A DNA stretch of 64,000 nt from Streptococcus oralis (GTDB lineage: Bacteria; Bacillota; Bacilli; Lactobacillales; Streptococcaceae). This document shows, piece after piece, positions 1 through 10,253 of the stretch. How positions within the stretch are numbered: position 1 is the first letter of the stretch; the number at the start of each line of letters is the position of its first letter. The DNA is taken from NCBI RefSeq assembly GCF_021497885.1, contig NZ_CP046523.1, positions 1,159,501 through 1,223,500 on the forward strand, given 5' to 3'. The position numbers were made by a program, and so were the translations under genes. Below the pieces are notes generated by a model. The model made no database searches and had not been told where the DNA came from. It worked only from the letters and a program-made list of their open reading frames with translations.

Positions 1-829
<829 letters not shown>

Positions 830-844
830 TTAACATTCTTATTG

Positions 845-850
845 ATTATA
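845..850 (-). promoter_or_regulatory. extended -10 promoter of pfkA
   Basis: On the minus strand the sequence reads TGTGGTATAAT, a perfect -10 hexamer with a TGn extension, about 37 nt upstream of the pfkA start codon. No good -35 is seen 17 nt upstream, which fits an extended -10 promoter. It allows pfkA to be transcribed separately from dnaE. Confidence 0.7.
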
Positions 851-888
851 CCACATTTCATTTGAAAATTCTTCTATTTTTCGTATTT

Positions 889-3800
889 TTAGCGATAAAT
901 CGTTTTCATAGCAATTCCCTCTAATTTTTCCTGTAAAGCAGGGTCTTTTTTTACAAAATGACAGGAGGAAACAATTGTTTTTTCTTCCTCTACATACCTG
1001 ATAATAACAGGAATAGGGCCTTTATACTGGTCTAGGATATTTGAAATTTCTTTATCGTATTCATGATTTTTAACTTGAATCCAGAATCGTTCAGCGACTG
1101 CTTCTTTCAAATCTTGTGCAATCATTTGCAGACGACCATCTCGAGATTGAACTTTACCATTGATATAGTAAAATTTCCCTTCGGATAAAATGGAAGCAAA
1201 TTTTCTATATTGGTCTGAAAATACAGTTACATCCATCCGAGACTTACTATCATGAACCTGTAGAAAGGCCATACTCTCGCCTTTCTTGGTTCGAATCACT
1301 TTAATCTTTTGAACTTCAACTAGGAGAGTGGCTTGAGCTCCCTCGGTTAGATTAGTGATTGGCGTCGTCGGATATAGGGCTTGTTTGGCAAGAGTTTGGA
1401 GAGGATGGGCACTGATACCAACCCCGATTAGTTCCTGCTCCTTGTAAAATTTCTCTGCTTCAGTAAAATCATCCGTCTCAGTCCAGCTATAGCTTGCATC
1501 TGCAAAGAGACCACCCAACTCCTCAACAAAAACAAATAAGTTAGGTAGGTTCACTAAGATTTTCTGGCGGTTCTTGTCAAATTCATCAAAAAGCCCCAAT
1601 TCAACCAAAGGAGTCAAAAGCGATAGTTTCTTGTAATTCTTAGGAAGACGTGTGACGAAATCTTCAATGCTTGAGAAGGGACGATTTTCGATGATCCAGT
1701 AAGACAAATCTCTCAGTAGTCCCTTAATGGCTTTTAGACCAAGATAGATTTTCTTCTGGGCAATCTTATCATGATAGGGAATACTGTTGATTGCTAAAGG
1801 CGCTACTTCAAAGCCCATCTGCAATGCATCTACAATGTAATCACTGCTAGAATAATTCAACATGACTTGGAAGAAAATAGCAGGATAGTGCGTCTTGAAA
1901 TAAGCAAGCTGGAAAGCCAGGGCTGAGTAGGCATAGGCGTGAGATCTATTAAATCCATAGCCTGCAAACTTTTCCATCACTGCAAAAACTTGGTTGGCCT
2001 TTTCTTCTGTATGCCCAAGTTTCATAGCTCCTGTGATAAAATCTTCCTTCATCAAATGCATCTCTTTAGCATTTTTCTTACCCATGGCTCGTCTGAGGAT
2101 ATCGGCTTTGCCAAGGCTGAAACCTCCAAAGCGCTGGGCCACCTGCATGACTTGCTCTTGATAGAGCATGATACCGTAGGTTGATGAAAGGATGTCTTCC
2201 AAGGCAGGATCCAGCACCGTCACCTTTTCTTTGCCGTGCTTACGAGCGACAAAGTTATCAATATAATCGCTTGCCCCTGGTCTGTTGAGCGAGGTCGTTG
2301 CAACTACCTCCTCAAATACTTGCGGCTGAACTCGTTTCAAGAGTCGAATGGCTCCAGGTTGTTCAAATTGGAAAATACCCTTGGTATTTCCAGTAGCAAA
2401 GAGGGCCAGAGTTTCTTTGTCTTCCAAATCAATCTCTTCGATTTTCAGATGAACACCCTCTGACTCAGCCAATAATTCCTGCATTTTTTGGACAAAAGTT
2501 AGGTTACGCAGACCTAGGAAATCCATTTTTAAAAGGCCATTAGCTTCGACACCATGAGCATCATACTGGGTGATCAGCATATCCTCACCGTATTTGAGCG
2601 GGATATAGTCCGTCAGGTCCTGGTCACTCATAACGACCCCAGCTGCATGGATAGAGGTCTGACGAGGATACCCTTCAATCTTTCGAGCAATCTCAAAAGC
2701 TTTTTGATATTCAATCTTACTATTGATGACCTGCCTAAACTGTAAATTCTTTTCATAGGCTGTCGTTAACGTATCTCGGAAACTGATTTTTTTCGTAATA
2801 TTTGTTAATTCGTACTCTGGAACACCATAGCGTTTGAAAACATCACGAATTGCCTGTTTTGCTCCAAAGGTCGAATAAGTGACAATCTGCGCCACATGTT
2901 GACTACCATAGCGATCACGAACATAACGAATGAACTCTGGTCTATATAGGTCAGGAATGTCAATATCAATATCAGGCATGGTGTAGCGCTCACGATTTAA
3001 AAAGCGTTCGAAAATCAAGTTCTTTTCAACCGGATCAATTCCTGTAATATCCAGTGAGTAAGCCACCAGACTACCAACAGCAGAACCACGCCCCATTCCC
3101 ATATAGTAGCCTTGGGAGCGTCCAAAACGGAGCAAATCCCAAACTACAAGGAAATAATCGTCAAAGCCCATATCATGAATCACAGCCAATTCCTCATTCA
3201 GTCGCTCATGATAGATAGCTGAGGTTAGCCCCTTGTCACTCAAGCCTTGCTCAGCTCTCTCTCTAAGTTCTTCGACCGCTGGTCTTTCAGGATTAAAGCG
3301 AGGGAGTTTTAAACTTGGGTCGATTTGATAGCTTACATTTTCTATCAAATCCTGGAGATTGGCAAGCGCCTGAGGGAAGCGATTCATAAAACGTGCTTCC
3401 AAGTCTGAGGCAGGTAAAAAAATCCCCTGTTGTGAATTTACATCCACTTCTCTCAGACTGACATTGTCCTTGACTGCTGACAAGATTTGTAAAACTTGAT
3501 TATCTTCTTTTTCAAAAGAGTTGACCTGATAGAGTGGAAGAATGGGTCTAGTAAAGACTTCTTGAGGAGTATCTGGACTGATACCGATAAAATAATCATG
3601 CCCCAAATCCAGCTGTTCGACCCCATTAAAATAGGGAACAATAATGGCCACATCTTCGAGGTGGGAGGTGAAGTCAGACCAATTTTTCCGTCCAGTCATT
3701 TTTAAAGTGGATAACTTCATCAACTCTTGGTAGCCTTTAGTGGATAGGGCTAGAAAACGTAGAGAGAGATTCTCCTCATCTTTGACTAAAGTCATTTCTA

Positions 3801-3990
3801 GACCGACTAAAGGTCGAATGCCATGCTTACGAGTCACTTCTAGAAAATGATAGGCTCCATAGAGATTATCCACATCCATGATAGCAAGGTGAGAATAGCC
3901 GTATTCTTTAGCCATTTGTACATATTTCTCAATCGAAACCACACTTTCCATAAAACTGTAAACAGTCTTGGTATCGAGTTGTGCAATCAT
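889..3990 (-). CDS. dnaE: DNA polymerase III subunit alpha, DnaE type
   Basis: The second replicative C-family polymerase of Firmicutes (PolC being the main one); it extends RNA primers on the lagging strand and takes part in damage-induced synthesis. The 1033 aa comprise an N-terminal PHP domain, a polymerase core with GRGSAVGS near residue 301 and the catalytic PDIDID near 339-344, then a helix-hairpin-helix region and an OB-fold near residues 900-1000. The PHP domain looks inactive: where metal-binding His are expected the sequence reads AQLDTKTVYSF and MDVDNLYG. The start has a strong Shine-Dalgarno (AAGGAGGAG). Length fits the short DnaE class without an exonuclease domain. Confidence 0.96.
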   Translation of the reverse strand: MIAQLDTKTVYSFMESVVSIEKYVQMAKEYGYSHLAIMDVDNLYGAYHFLEVTRKHGIRPLVGLEMTLVKDEENLSLRFLALSTKGYQELMKLSTLKMTGRKNWSDFTSHLEDVAIIVPYFNGVEQLDLGHDYFIGISPDTPQEVFTRPILPLYQVNSFEKEDNQVLQILSAVKDNVSLREVDVNSQQGIFLPASDLEARFMNRFPQALANLQDLIENVSYQIDPSLKLPRFNPERPAVEELRERAEQGLSDKGLTSAIYHERLNEELAVIHDMGFDDYFLVVWDLLRFGRSQGYYMGMGRGSAVGSLVAYSLDITGIDPVEKNLIFERFLNRERYTMPDIDIDIPDLYRPEFIRYVRDRYGSQHVAQIVTYSTFGAKQAIRDVFKRYGVPEYELTNITKKISFRDTLTTAYEKNLQFRQVINSKIEYQKAFEIARKIEGYPRQTSIHAAGVVMSDQDLTDYIPLKYGEDMLITQYDAHGVEANGLLKMDFLGLRNLTFVQKMQELLAESEGVHLKIEEIDLEDKETLALFATGNTKGIFQFEQPGAIRLLKRVQPQVFEEVVATTSLNRPGASDYIDNFVARKHGKEKVTVLDPALEDILSSTYGIMLYQEQVMQVAQRFGGFSLGKADILRRAMGKKNAKEMHLMKEDFITGAMKLGHTEEKANQVFAVMEKFAGYGFNRSHAYAYSALAFQLAYFKTHYPAIFFQVMLNYSSSDYIVDALQMGFEVAPLAINSIPYHDKIAQKKIYLGLKAIKGLLRDLSYWIIENRPFSSIEDFVTRLPKNYKKLSLLTPLVELGLFDEFDKNRQKILVNLPNLFVFVEELGGLFADASYSWTETDDFTEAEKFYKEQELIGVGISAHPLQTLAKQALYPTTPITNLTEGAQATLLVEVQKIKVIRTKKGESMAFLQVHDSKSRMDVTVFSDQYRKFASILSEGKFYYINGKVQSRDGRLQMIAQDLKEAVAERFWIQVKNHEYDKEISNILDQYKGPIPVIIRYVEEEKTIVSSCHFVKKDPALQEKLEGIAMKTIYR

Positions 3991-4021
3991 TCCATCTCCT
4001 CCTTGCTTTAGATATAGTACT

Positions 4022-4027
4022 ATTATA
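4022..4027 (-). promoter_or_regulatory. extended -10 promoter of dnaE
   Basis: Minus-strand TGGTATAAT about 32 nt upstream of the dnaE ATG, in the divergent dnaE/pepX spacer. The -35 region is poor, as expected for an extended -10 element. Confidence 0.65.
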
Positions 4028-4120
4028 CCATTTTAAAAACTAGAATGAAAAGGTAGAAGACCATTCCTTTTAAAGTAACTTCATCGCAGGTCAACAATAT
4101 CTTTTTTACCTTATTTTTGA

Positions 4121-4126
4121 TATACT
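4121..4126 (+). promoter_or_regulatory. -10 element of pepX-argR promoter
   Basis: TATACT preceded by T-rich DNA, 30 nt upstream of the pepX ATG. No clear -35 hexamer is seen at the expected spacing, so the exact promoter is tentative. Confidence 0.5.
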
Positions 4127-4156
4127 AAATTTAGAATATTTTCAAAGGAGAGCCCC

Positions 4157-6430
4157 ATGCGTTTTAATCAATTCAGCTACCTTCCTGTTTCTCATTCGCA
4201 AGTTTTGCGCGAGTTATCCCAGCTTGGTTTGAAGCTGGCACCAGAACAAGCATCAAAAAAACAACTTGAACAATTTGTCCGCTGGAATTTTTTCACTTAT
4301 TCTAACACGGATTATGCCTTGTCGACTTTGGCTGCGGATAAAGAAACAGATTTAGTAACCTTTTTCCAGTCAGACCGTGAGTTAACTGTAGAGATTTTCT
4401 ACACAGTAGTTTTTCAACTTTTAGGATTTAGCTATCTTGTTGACTTTGAAGACGCCGAACAATTCCGTAAAAAAACTGGTTTTCCTATTATTTATGGAGA
4501 TTTGATTGAAAATCTCTACCATTTGCTCAACACTCGAACCAAAAAGGGAAATACGCTCATCGACCAACTTGTTAGTGACGGACTCATTTCAGAAGACAAT
4601 CACTACCACTACTTTAACGGTAAGAGCTTGGCAACCTTCTCTAGTCACGATGTCATTCGTGAAGTCGTGTATGTTGAGAGTCGTGTGGATACTGATAAAG
4701 ACGGTCTCCCTGACTTAGTCAAGGTCAGCATTATTCGCCCTCTCTATAATGGACAGATTCCTGCGGTTATGACCGCCAGCCCTTATCACCAAGGGACCAA
4801 CGACAAAGCCAGTGACAAAGCTCTCTACAAAATGGAAGGTGAGCTTGAGGTCAAACCTGCCCACATTATTGAACTTGAGGAGCCTGAGATTGATTTTGTC
4901 GAGCCTCATGGTCAAGCCGAACTCGTTCCTGAGTCTGAAGAAAAGCTAACTCACATCAATAGTTCTTACACTCTCAACGATTACTTCCTCCCAAGAGGAT
5001 TTGCCAATCTCTATGTATCGGGTGTTGGAACCAAGGATTCCCAAGGTCTCATGACCAATGGGGACTACCAGCAGATTGAAGCATATAAAAATGTGATTGA
5101 CTGGCTTAATGGCCGTTGCCGTGCTTTCACGGATCACACACGCAAACGTCAAATCAAGGCTGACTGGTCAAGCGGAAAAGTCGCAACAACAGGAATTTCT
5201 TATCTAGGGACCATGTCTAATGGTCTTGCGACCACTGGTGTTAATGGCTTAGAAGTCATCATCGCAGAAGCAGGAATTTCCTCTTGGTATAACTACTATC
5301 GGGAAAATGGTCTTGTGACCAGCCCTGGTGGTTATCCAGGTGAGGATTTTGACTCACTTGCTGAATTGACCTACTCCCGCAATCTCCTAGCTGGTGACTA
5401 TATCCGTGGTAATGAAGCTCATCAGGCAGACTTAGAAAAGGTAAAAGGGCTTCTTGATCGCAAGACTGGTGACTACAATCAATTTTGGCATGACCGCAAC
5501 TATCTGCTCAATGCTCACAAGGTTCAAGCTGAGGTCGTCTTTACGCATGGTTCCCAGGATTGGAACGTCAAACCACTTCATGTTTACCAGATGTTTCATG
5601 CTCTTCCTGACAATATTCGCAAGCACCTCTTTTTCCATCATGGGGCTCATGTTTATATGAATAACTGGCAGTCAATTGACTTCCGCGAATCCATGAATGC
5701 CCTCTTAAGCAAGAAATTGTTAGGACTTACAACAGACTATCAACTTCCTACTGTCATCTGGCAAGACAATACTGTACCGCAAACATGGCAGGGGCTTGGT
5801 GACTTTGGCAAGCAGGATGAACTGCATACCTTCTCTCTTGGAACTGAGGAAAAAGTGATTCAAAACCAGTATGATCAAAATGATTTTGACCGTTATGGCA
5901 AGACTTACCAGACTTTCAACACAGAACTTTACCAAGGAAAAGCCAATCAAATCACCATTGACCTTCCAGTAACTCAAGACATTCACTTAAATGGTCGAGT
6001 GGAGCTGAAACTTCGTGTCAAATCAAGTACAAACAAGGGTTTATTATCTGCTCAACTGCTGGAACTTGGACAAAAGAAATATCTACAGCCTTATCCAGCT
6101 GTTTTAAGTGCTAGAACCATTGACAACGGTCGCTACCACATGTTAGAAAATCTCTGCGAACTGCCATTTACTCCAAGCGCCCAACGTGTCATCACCAAAG
6201 GATACCTTAATTTACAAAATAGAAATGACTTACTGTTAGTAGAGGATATTACTGCAGATGAATGGATGGAAATCCAATTTGCCCTACAACCTACGATTTA
6301 CAAGCTGAAAAAAGATGACACACTTCGCCTTGTTCTCTATACAACCGACTTTGAAATTACAATTCGAGATAATACAGACTACCACTTAACTATTGATTTA
6401 ACACAGTCTTCTATCACCATCCCCTCATAA
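4157..6430 (+). CDS. pepX: Xaa-Pro dipeptidyl-peptidase (family S15)
   Basis: Cytoplasmic serine peptidase that removes X-Pro dipeptides from proline-containing peptides, completing peptide use after oligopeptide uptake. Length 757 aa is typical for lactic acid bacteria. The catalytic triad is visible at the family positions: Ser348 in GISYLGT, Asp468 in GSQDWN and His498 in HHGAHVY. The N-terminal helical domain and C-terminal jelly-roll domain flank the alpha/beta hydrolase core. RBS AAAGGAG precedes the ATG. It is followed after 16 nt by argR, so the two probably share a transcript. Confidence 0.97.
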   Translation: MRFNQFSYLPVSHSQVLRELSQLGLKLAPEQASKKQLEQFVRWNFFTYSNTDYALSTLAADKETDLVTFFQSDRELTVEIFYTVVFQLLGFSYLVDFEDAEQFRKKTGFPIIYGDLIENLYHLLNTRTKKGNTLIDQLVSDGLISEDNHYHYFNGKSLATFSSHDVIREVVYVESRVDTDKDGLPDLVKVSIIRPLYNGQIPAVMTASPYHQGTNDKASDKALYKMEGELEVKPAHIIELEEPEIDFVEPHGQAELVPESEEKLTHINSSYTLNDYFLPRGFANLYVSGVGTKDSQGLMTNGDYQQIEAYKNVIDWLNGRCRAFTDHTRKRQIKADWSSGKVATTGISYLGTMSNGLATTGVNGLEVIIAEAGISSWYNYYRENGLVTSPGGYPGEDFDSLAELTYSRNLLAGDYIRGNEAHQADLEKVKGLLDRKTGDYNQFWHDRNYLLNAHKVQAEVVFTHGSQDWNVKPLHVYQMFHALPDNIRKHLFFHHGAHVYMNNWQSIDFRESMNALLSKKLLGLTTDYQLPTVIWQDNTVPQTWQGLGDFGKQDELHTFSLGTEEKVIQNQYDQNDFDRYGKTYQTFNTELYQGKANQITIDLPVTQDIHLNGRVELKLRVKSSTNKGLLSAQLLELGQKKYLQPYPAVLSARTIDNGRYHMLENLCELPFTPSAQRVITKGYLNLQNRNDLLLVEDITADEWMEIQFALQPTIYKLKKDDTLRLVLYTTDFEITIRDNTDYHLTIDLTQSSITIPS

Positions 6431-6446
6431 AAGGAGCCAGCCTCAT

Positions 6447-6917
6447 ATGAATAAATCTGAACATAGACACCAACTCATCCGTGCACTTGTAGCTAAAAAT
6501 AAGATTCATACACAGGCAGAGTTGCAAGCTTTACTAGCTGAAAACGACATCCAAGCCACACAGGCCACTCTCTCACGCGATATCAAAACCATGAATCTAT
6601 CAAAGGTTCGCGAAGCAGATCATTCTTACTATGTCTTAAATACTGGTTCCATCTCCAAGTGGGAAAAACGCTTGGAAAACTATATGGAAGATGGCTTGGT
6701 CATGCTACGCCCTGTCCAGCATCAGGTTGTCCTCAAAACCTTGCCAGGCCTTGCCCAATCGTTTGGAGCTGTTCTCGATGCTCTCAATTTTAAACAAATC
6801 ATTGCCACCGTGTGTGGTGATGATGTCTGCCTTCTTATCTGTGAAAATGTTGAAGAAGCACAGACATGCTTTGAAATTCTTAAAAAATTTGCGCCACCAT
6901 TTTTCTTCAATGACTAA
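6447..6917 (+). CDS. argR: ArgR/AhrC-family arginine-responsive regulator
   Basis: Transcriptional regulator of arginine metabolism that binds ARG operators as a hexamer with arginine. The 156 aa have an N-terminal winged helix (residues 1-70, recognition helix around TQATLSRDIK) and a C-terminal oligomerisation and arginine-binding domain with CGDDVCLLIC, the counterpart of the GDDT motif. Streptococci encode several paralogues (ArgR, AhrC and others); I cannot tell which this is. It follows pepX closely and is closed by a strong terminator. Confidence 0.88.
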   Translation: MNKSEHRHQLIRALVAKNKIHTQAELQALLAENDIQATQATLSRDIKTMNLSKVREADHSYYVLNTGSISKWEKRLENYMEDGLVMLRPVQHQVVLKTLPGLAQSFGAVLDALNFKQIIATVCGDDVCLLICENVEEAQTCFEILKKFAPPFFFND

Positions 6918-6957
6918 AAAATCCCCCGTGATAAATACGATCACGGGGTTCTGTTTT
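6916..6957. terminator. bidirectional terminator between argR and the 57-aa gene
   Basis: Perfect 9-bp stem (CCCCGTGAT / ATCACGGGG at 6924-6932 and 6940-6948) with a 7-nt loop, an A-run on the left and a T-rich run on the right. It can stop both argR (+) and the obgE-side gene (-). Confidence 0.85.
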
Positions 6958-6972
6958 ATCAATGTTGATAGG

Positions 6973-7146
6973 CTATTTTTCTTCTTTATCAGCCTTCTCA
7001 TTGTCTTTTTTTTCTCGTGCCAATCTAAGAGCACGTTTGGGATTAAGACGATTAAACAATTCTTCTAGTTTCTTTTCATTCCATACATCTGCTGCAGAAA
7101 CAAAATTTCCATCTGCATCTCGGAATGATATCGGTTTATCTCCCAT
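6973..7146 (-). CDS. small conserved charged protein downstream of obgE (57 aa)
   Basis: Begins MGDKPISFRDADGNFVSAAD and ends in a Lys/Glu-rich helix (KADKEEK). The N-terminal half resembles a small beta-strand motif; no membrane segment or signal peptide is visible. The start ATG is preceded by AGGAGATTGAT on the minus strand, a good RBS, and the stop of obgE lies 10 nt upstream, so it is co-transcribed with obgE. Function not recognised. It is short but has a clear RBS, an operon position and a terminator directly after it. Confidence 0.75.
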   Translation of the reverse strand: MGDKPISFRDADGNFVSAADVWNEKKLEELFNRLNPKRALRLAREKKDNEKADKEEK

Positions 7147-7155
7147 ATCAATCTC

Positions 7156-8466
7156 CTAGTCTACAAATTCAAACTCAAATTTACCGATTCGGACCAAGTC
7201 TCCATCCTTGGCTCCACGCGCACGAAGGGCTTCGTCAACCCCCATACCACGTAACTGACGAGCAAACTTCATGACAGACTCATCACGATCAAAGTTGGTC
7301 ATGTTAAAGAGTTTCATGAGTTTTTCACCAGAAAGTACCCATGTCGCATCATCATCACGACTAATTTCAAAGGCTTTTTCTTCCTCATCAAAGCCATAAT
7401 AAGCTTCTTCTTCCATATCAGACTCATCATAGAGCAAGAACTCAGGAGTCTTATCCAACAATTCAGCTGTCGCATCCAAAAGGGGCGCCAACCCTTGCTT
7501 GGTCAATCCAGAAATAGGGAAGATGGCTGGAAGTTCCTCAAACTCGTCGTAATTTGCTGCCAATTTTTCCTTGAAGACTTTAAGATTTTCCTGGCTTTCA
7601 GGCATATCCATCTTGTTGGCTACGATAATCTGCGGACGCTCCATGAGACGAAGGTTATAGGATTCCAGCTCTTTATTGATAGCAAGGTAATCCTCGTAAG
7701 GATCACGTCCTTCGCTAGCAGACATATCGATGACATGGAGGATAACTCGTGTGCGTTCGATATGACGGAGAAACTGGGTTCCAAGACCAACACCTTGACT
7801 GGCCCCTTCAATCAAACCTGGAAGATCTGCTACTGCAAAAGATTCACCTGACTGGGTACGGACCATACCTAGATTTGGCACAATTGTCGTAAAGTGGTAG
7901 GCGCCGATTTTTGGTTTCGCTGAAGTAATGACACTAAGCAGAGTGGACTTTCCAACAGATGGGAAACCGACCAAGCCGACATCCGCCAAGATTTTTAATT
8001 CCAGTTGCAACTCACGTTCTTGACCTGGTTCTCCATTCTCAGAGATTTCAGGTGCAGGATTTTTTGGTGTCGCAAAACGGATGTTTCCTCGACCACCTCG
8101 ACCGCCATGAGCCACGATAAATTCTTGACCATGTGCAATCAAGTCTGTAATGACTTTACCTGTTTCTGCATCACGTACAGTAGTCCCCTGTGGCACGCGA
8201 ACACGAAGATCTTCTGCACCACGTCCATGCATTCCTTTAGTCATCCCTTTTTCACCGGATTCAGCCTTGAAATGACGGTTATAGCGAAAATCCATCAAGG
8301 TACGCAAGCCTTCGTCTACAACGAAAACAACGTTACCACCACGTCCGCCATCGCCACCCCAAGGACCGCCATTCGGGACATACTTTTCACGGCGAAAGGC
8401 AACCATACCATCGCCACCATTACCAGCCTTGACCTTGATCTTGGCTGTATCTAAAAACATACTCAT
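7156..8466 (-). CDS. obgE: GTPase ObgE/CgtA
   Basis: Essential GTPase involved in large ribosomal subunit maturation and the stringent response. The 436 aa comprise a glycine-rich Obg fold (residues 1-158, with repeated GGxGG segments), a G domain with Walker A GFPSVGKS at 167-174, DLPG at 214-217 and NKMD at 284-287, and a C-terminal OCT domain. An acidic stretch rich in Glu/Asp precedes the OCT domain. The start is MSMFLDTAK; its RBS is weak. Confidence 0.97.
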   Translation of the reverse strand: MSMFLDTAKIKVKAGNGGDGMVAFRREKYVPNGGPWGGDGGRGGNVVFVVDEGLRTLMDFRYNRHFKAESGEKGMTKGMHGRGAEDLRVRVPQGTTVRDAETGKVITDLIAHGQEFIVAHGGRGGRGNIRFATPKNPAPEISENGEPGQERELQLELKILADVGLVGFPSVGKSTLLSVITSAKPKIGAYHFTTIVPNLGMVRTQSGESFAVADLPGLIEGASQGVGLGTQFLRHIERTRVILHVIDMSASEGRDPYEDYLAINKELESYNLRLMERPQIIVANKMDMPESQENLKVFKEKLAANYDEFEELPAIFPISGLTKQGLAPLLDATAELLDKTPEFLLYDESDMEEEAYYGFDEEEKAFEISRDDDATWVLSGEKLMKLFNMTNFDRDESVMKFARQLRGMGVDEALRARGAKDGDLVRIGKFEFEFVD

Positions 8467-8480
8467 ATTTTCTTCTCACT

Positions 8481-8505
8481 TTAAAAAGGACTGGAAAATC
8501 CAGTC
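8481..8505 (-). terminator. terminator after the 44-aa membrane protein gene
   Basis: Minus-strand GACTGGA-TTT-TCCAGTC stem followed by CTTTTT. It lies between the small DUF4044-like gene and obgE, so obgE either relies on read-through or on its own promoter. Confidence 0.75.
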
Positions 8506-8536
8506 ATTAGTTATTGTTTCTATCTTAGCAACTTGC

Positions 8537-8671
8537 TTAGAATCTGCTAAAAGCTCCAAGTGCTGTCGCAAAGATACCAGCAAGGGTTACAAACAACATA
8601 ATTAGCACGACAAAAAGCGTTACTTTTTCAAACATTGTTTTTTTACGTTTTCCATTATCTCCAAAAGCCAT
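8537..8671 (-). CDS. DUF4044-like small membrane protein (44 aa)
   Basis: Begins MAFGDNGKRKKTMFEKVTLF, then a single hydrophobic segment (residues 17-40) ending GAFSRF. This layout (charged N-terminus, KKT(M)FEK, one membrane helix) matches the small streptococcal DUF4044 family, of unknown function. The ATG has an AAAGGAG RBS 7 nt upstream. It follows the PspC-domain gene and ends at a terminator. Short, but supported by RBS, composition and family resemblance. Confidence 0.72.
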   Translation of the reverse strand: MAFGDNGKRKKTMFEKVTLFVVLIMLFVTLAGIFATALGAFSRF

Positions 8672-8714
8672 CTGGACTCCTTTTTATTTCTCTTTGTTCT
8701 ATTCTGATTCTCTT

Positions 8715-8906
8715 TTAATATTCGCTAGAAACAGGTGCAATTACCCATAAAATCAAGTAAGCAAGTACCCCTGCCCCATAACAAAAGGCAAGAACGCCCC
8801 AAATCACACGTACAATGGTAGGGTCAATATCAAAATAGTGGGCTACACCTGCGCAAACGCCTCCAATTTTTTGATCTCTACCACTTCTCATAAATTTTTT
8901 TGCCAT
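8715..8906 (-). CDS. PspC-domain membrane protein (63 aa)
   Basis: Phage-shock-protein C type domain, thought to sense or respond to membrane stress. The N-terminus (MRSGRDQKIGGVCAGVAHYF) carries the PspC signature, followed by one hydrophobic helix near residues 36-56 and a short tail. The start has a TAGGAGAAT RBS. No other psp genes are nearby. It lies 22 nt downstream of the glycolipid synthase pair, suggesting co-transcription with membrane lipid genes. Confidence 0.85.
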   Translation of the reverse strand: MAKKFMRSGRDQKIGGVCAGVAHYFDIDPTIVRVIWGVLAFCYGAGVLAYLILWVIAPVSSEY

Positions 8907-8928
8907 ATTTTATTCTCCTATATTTTTA

Positions 8929-10245
8929 CTAATCTCTCCAGTAATCTCGGATGCTAGACAATTGCTCTTTAGAAGCCTTTAATATTCGTTTAGACTCCTT
9001 AACCGGAGCTGAAACAGCCTGCTGAGGTAGGTACAAAATAGTTTTTAAGAATCGCTGTGTCATAGGTTCATCTCCACGTAGTTCCTGCTCAAATTTATTT
9101 GAAATCATCGCATCGAGATAAAACTCATGAACTCGTTTCCCAAAATTCTCAGCCGAAATCTCATACAACTTATCCGCCAACTTCTGCTCATTCATATCCG
9201 GAGTGGCAATCAAGGCCTCCAAAATAGCCCCTGCTAACTCCTGTTCTCCATAATAGAGGGTTCCAAACATTTTATCACTGATCAGGTTATCAAGATAAGG
9301 ATTGCCATGAGCAATGACAGGCGTTCCACTGGCTAAACTCTCTAGATAAGTTAAGCCCTGAGTTTCACTCGTAGAGGCAGAGATGAAGAAATCTGCAGCC
9401 TTATAGTACAAGGCTGTCTCGCTTGGAGCAATCATACCAGTAAAAATCACATGATCTTGGATCTGCAATTTCCCTGCTTGTTCTTTCAGGCTATCCAGAT
9501 AAGGTCCGTCTCCAGCAACAACCAACTTCACCTTGTCTTCTTCTTTCAATACCTCAGCGAAGGCATTTAGAACTGCTTGGATATTCTTCTCATAAGAAAT
9601 ACGCGAAAGGCTCAGCAGCATTTTCTCGCCTTCCTGAATGCCTAACTTCGAACGAAGTTCTTTCAAGTTTTCCTCTTTGATCTCAGGGCGTTCAAATTTA
9701 GCTAACTCGATACCAGTAGGGATAACACGCTTTTCAACCTTGACTTTGTACTTAGATAGAAGGTCCCGCACAATTTCACTAGGACAAATCACTCCATCCA
9801 CATCGTGAAGGAAGCCCCGTACCAGATATTTTACCATACTTGGCCGAATCAGCATGCCCTTAGCAATGTAATGCACATAGTCTTCATACTGGGTATGGTA
9901 GGTATGAATAACTGGAATTTTCAATTCTCTCGCAATCCAAATCCCTAACAAACCAAGTGAAAATTCAGTCTGGGTATGAATGATATCGAGTTGATACTGC
10001 TTGGCAATTTCAAGCGCCTTTGTAAAACCTCGGTAGGCAAATCGTCGATCCTTAAATGCAAAGAAAGGGACACTCGGAATTCGAATAATTTGCCAATCCT
10101 CGTATCGGTTCACGTCTTTATCAGTCGTTGTAAAGATAAAAACTGCATGCCCCTGCTTTTCAAGCTCAGTTTTCAAAGTCCGAATACTAGTCGCAACCCC
10201 GGAAACCTGAGGGAAATAGGTGTCAGTAAATAAACCAATTCGCAT
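8929..10245 (-). CDS. diacylglycerol glucosyltransferase (GT4)
   Basis: Likely adds glucose to diacylglycerol to give alpha-monoglucosyl-DAG, the first step of streptococcal glycolipid synthesis. The 438 aa show a GT-B fold: an N-terminal domain beginning MRIGLFTDTYFPQVSGVAT and a C-terminal UDP-sugar domain with the ETQGLTYLESLASGTPVI stretch (EX7E motif) near residues 295-312. It is immediately downstream of cpoA (8-nt gap). In pneumococcus the equivalent pair makes Glc-DAG and then Gal-Glc-DAG; this substrate assignment comes from that knowledge, not from the sequence alone. Confidence 0.85.
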   Translation of the reverse strand: MRIGLFTDTYFPQVSGVATSIRTLKTELEKQGHAVFIFTTTDKDVNRYEDWQIIRIPSVPFFAFKDRRFAYRGFTKALEIAKQYQLDIIHTQTEFSLGLLGIWIARELKIPVIHTYHTQYEDYVHYIAKGMLIRPSMVKYLVRGFLHDVDGVICPSEIVRDLLSKYKVKVEKRVIPTGIELAKFERPEIKEENLKELRSKLGIQEGEKMLLSLSRISYEKNIQAVLNAFAEVLKEEDKVKLVVAGDGPYLDSLKEQAGKLQIQDHVIFTGMIAPSETALYYKAADFFISASTSETQGLTYLESLASGTPVIAHGNPYLDNLISDKMFGTLYYGEQELAGAILEALIATPDMNEQKLADKLYEISAENFGKRVHEFYLDAMISNKFEQELRGDEPMTQRFLKTILYLPQQAVSAPVKESKRILKASKEQLSSIRDYWRD

Positions 10246-10253
10246 AAATTACC

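Noticed and set aside
6691..7068. 125-aa plus-strand frame running from argR through its terminator
   Set aside because: It crosses the argR stop and a strong terminator and overlaps argR in another frame.
8005..8454. 149-aa open frame opposite obgE
   Set aside because: Antisense to the Obg fold, rich in Ser/Thr/His/Phe without domain structure; a shadow.
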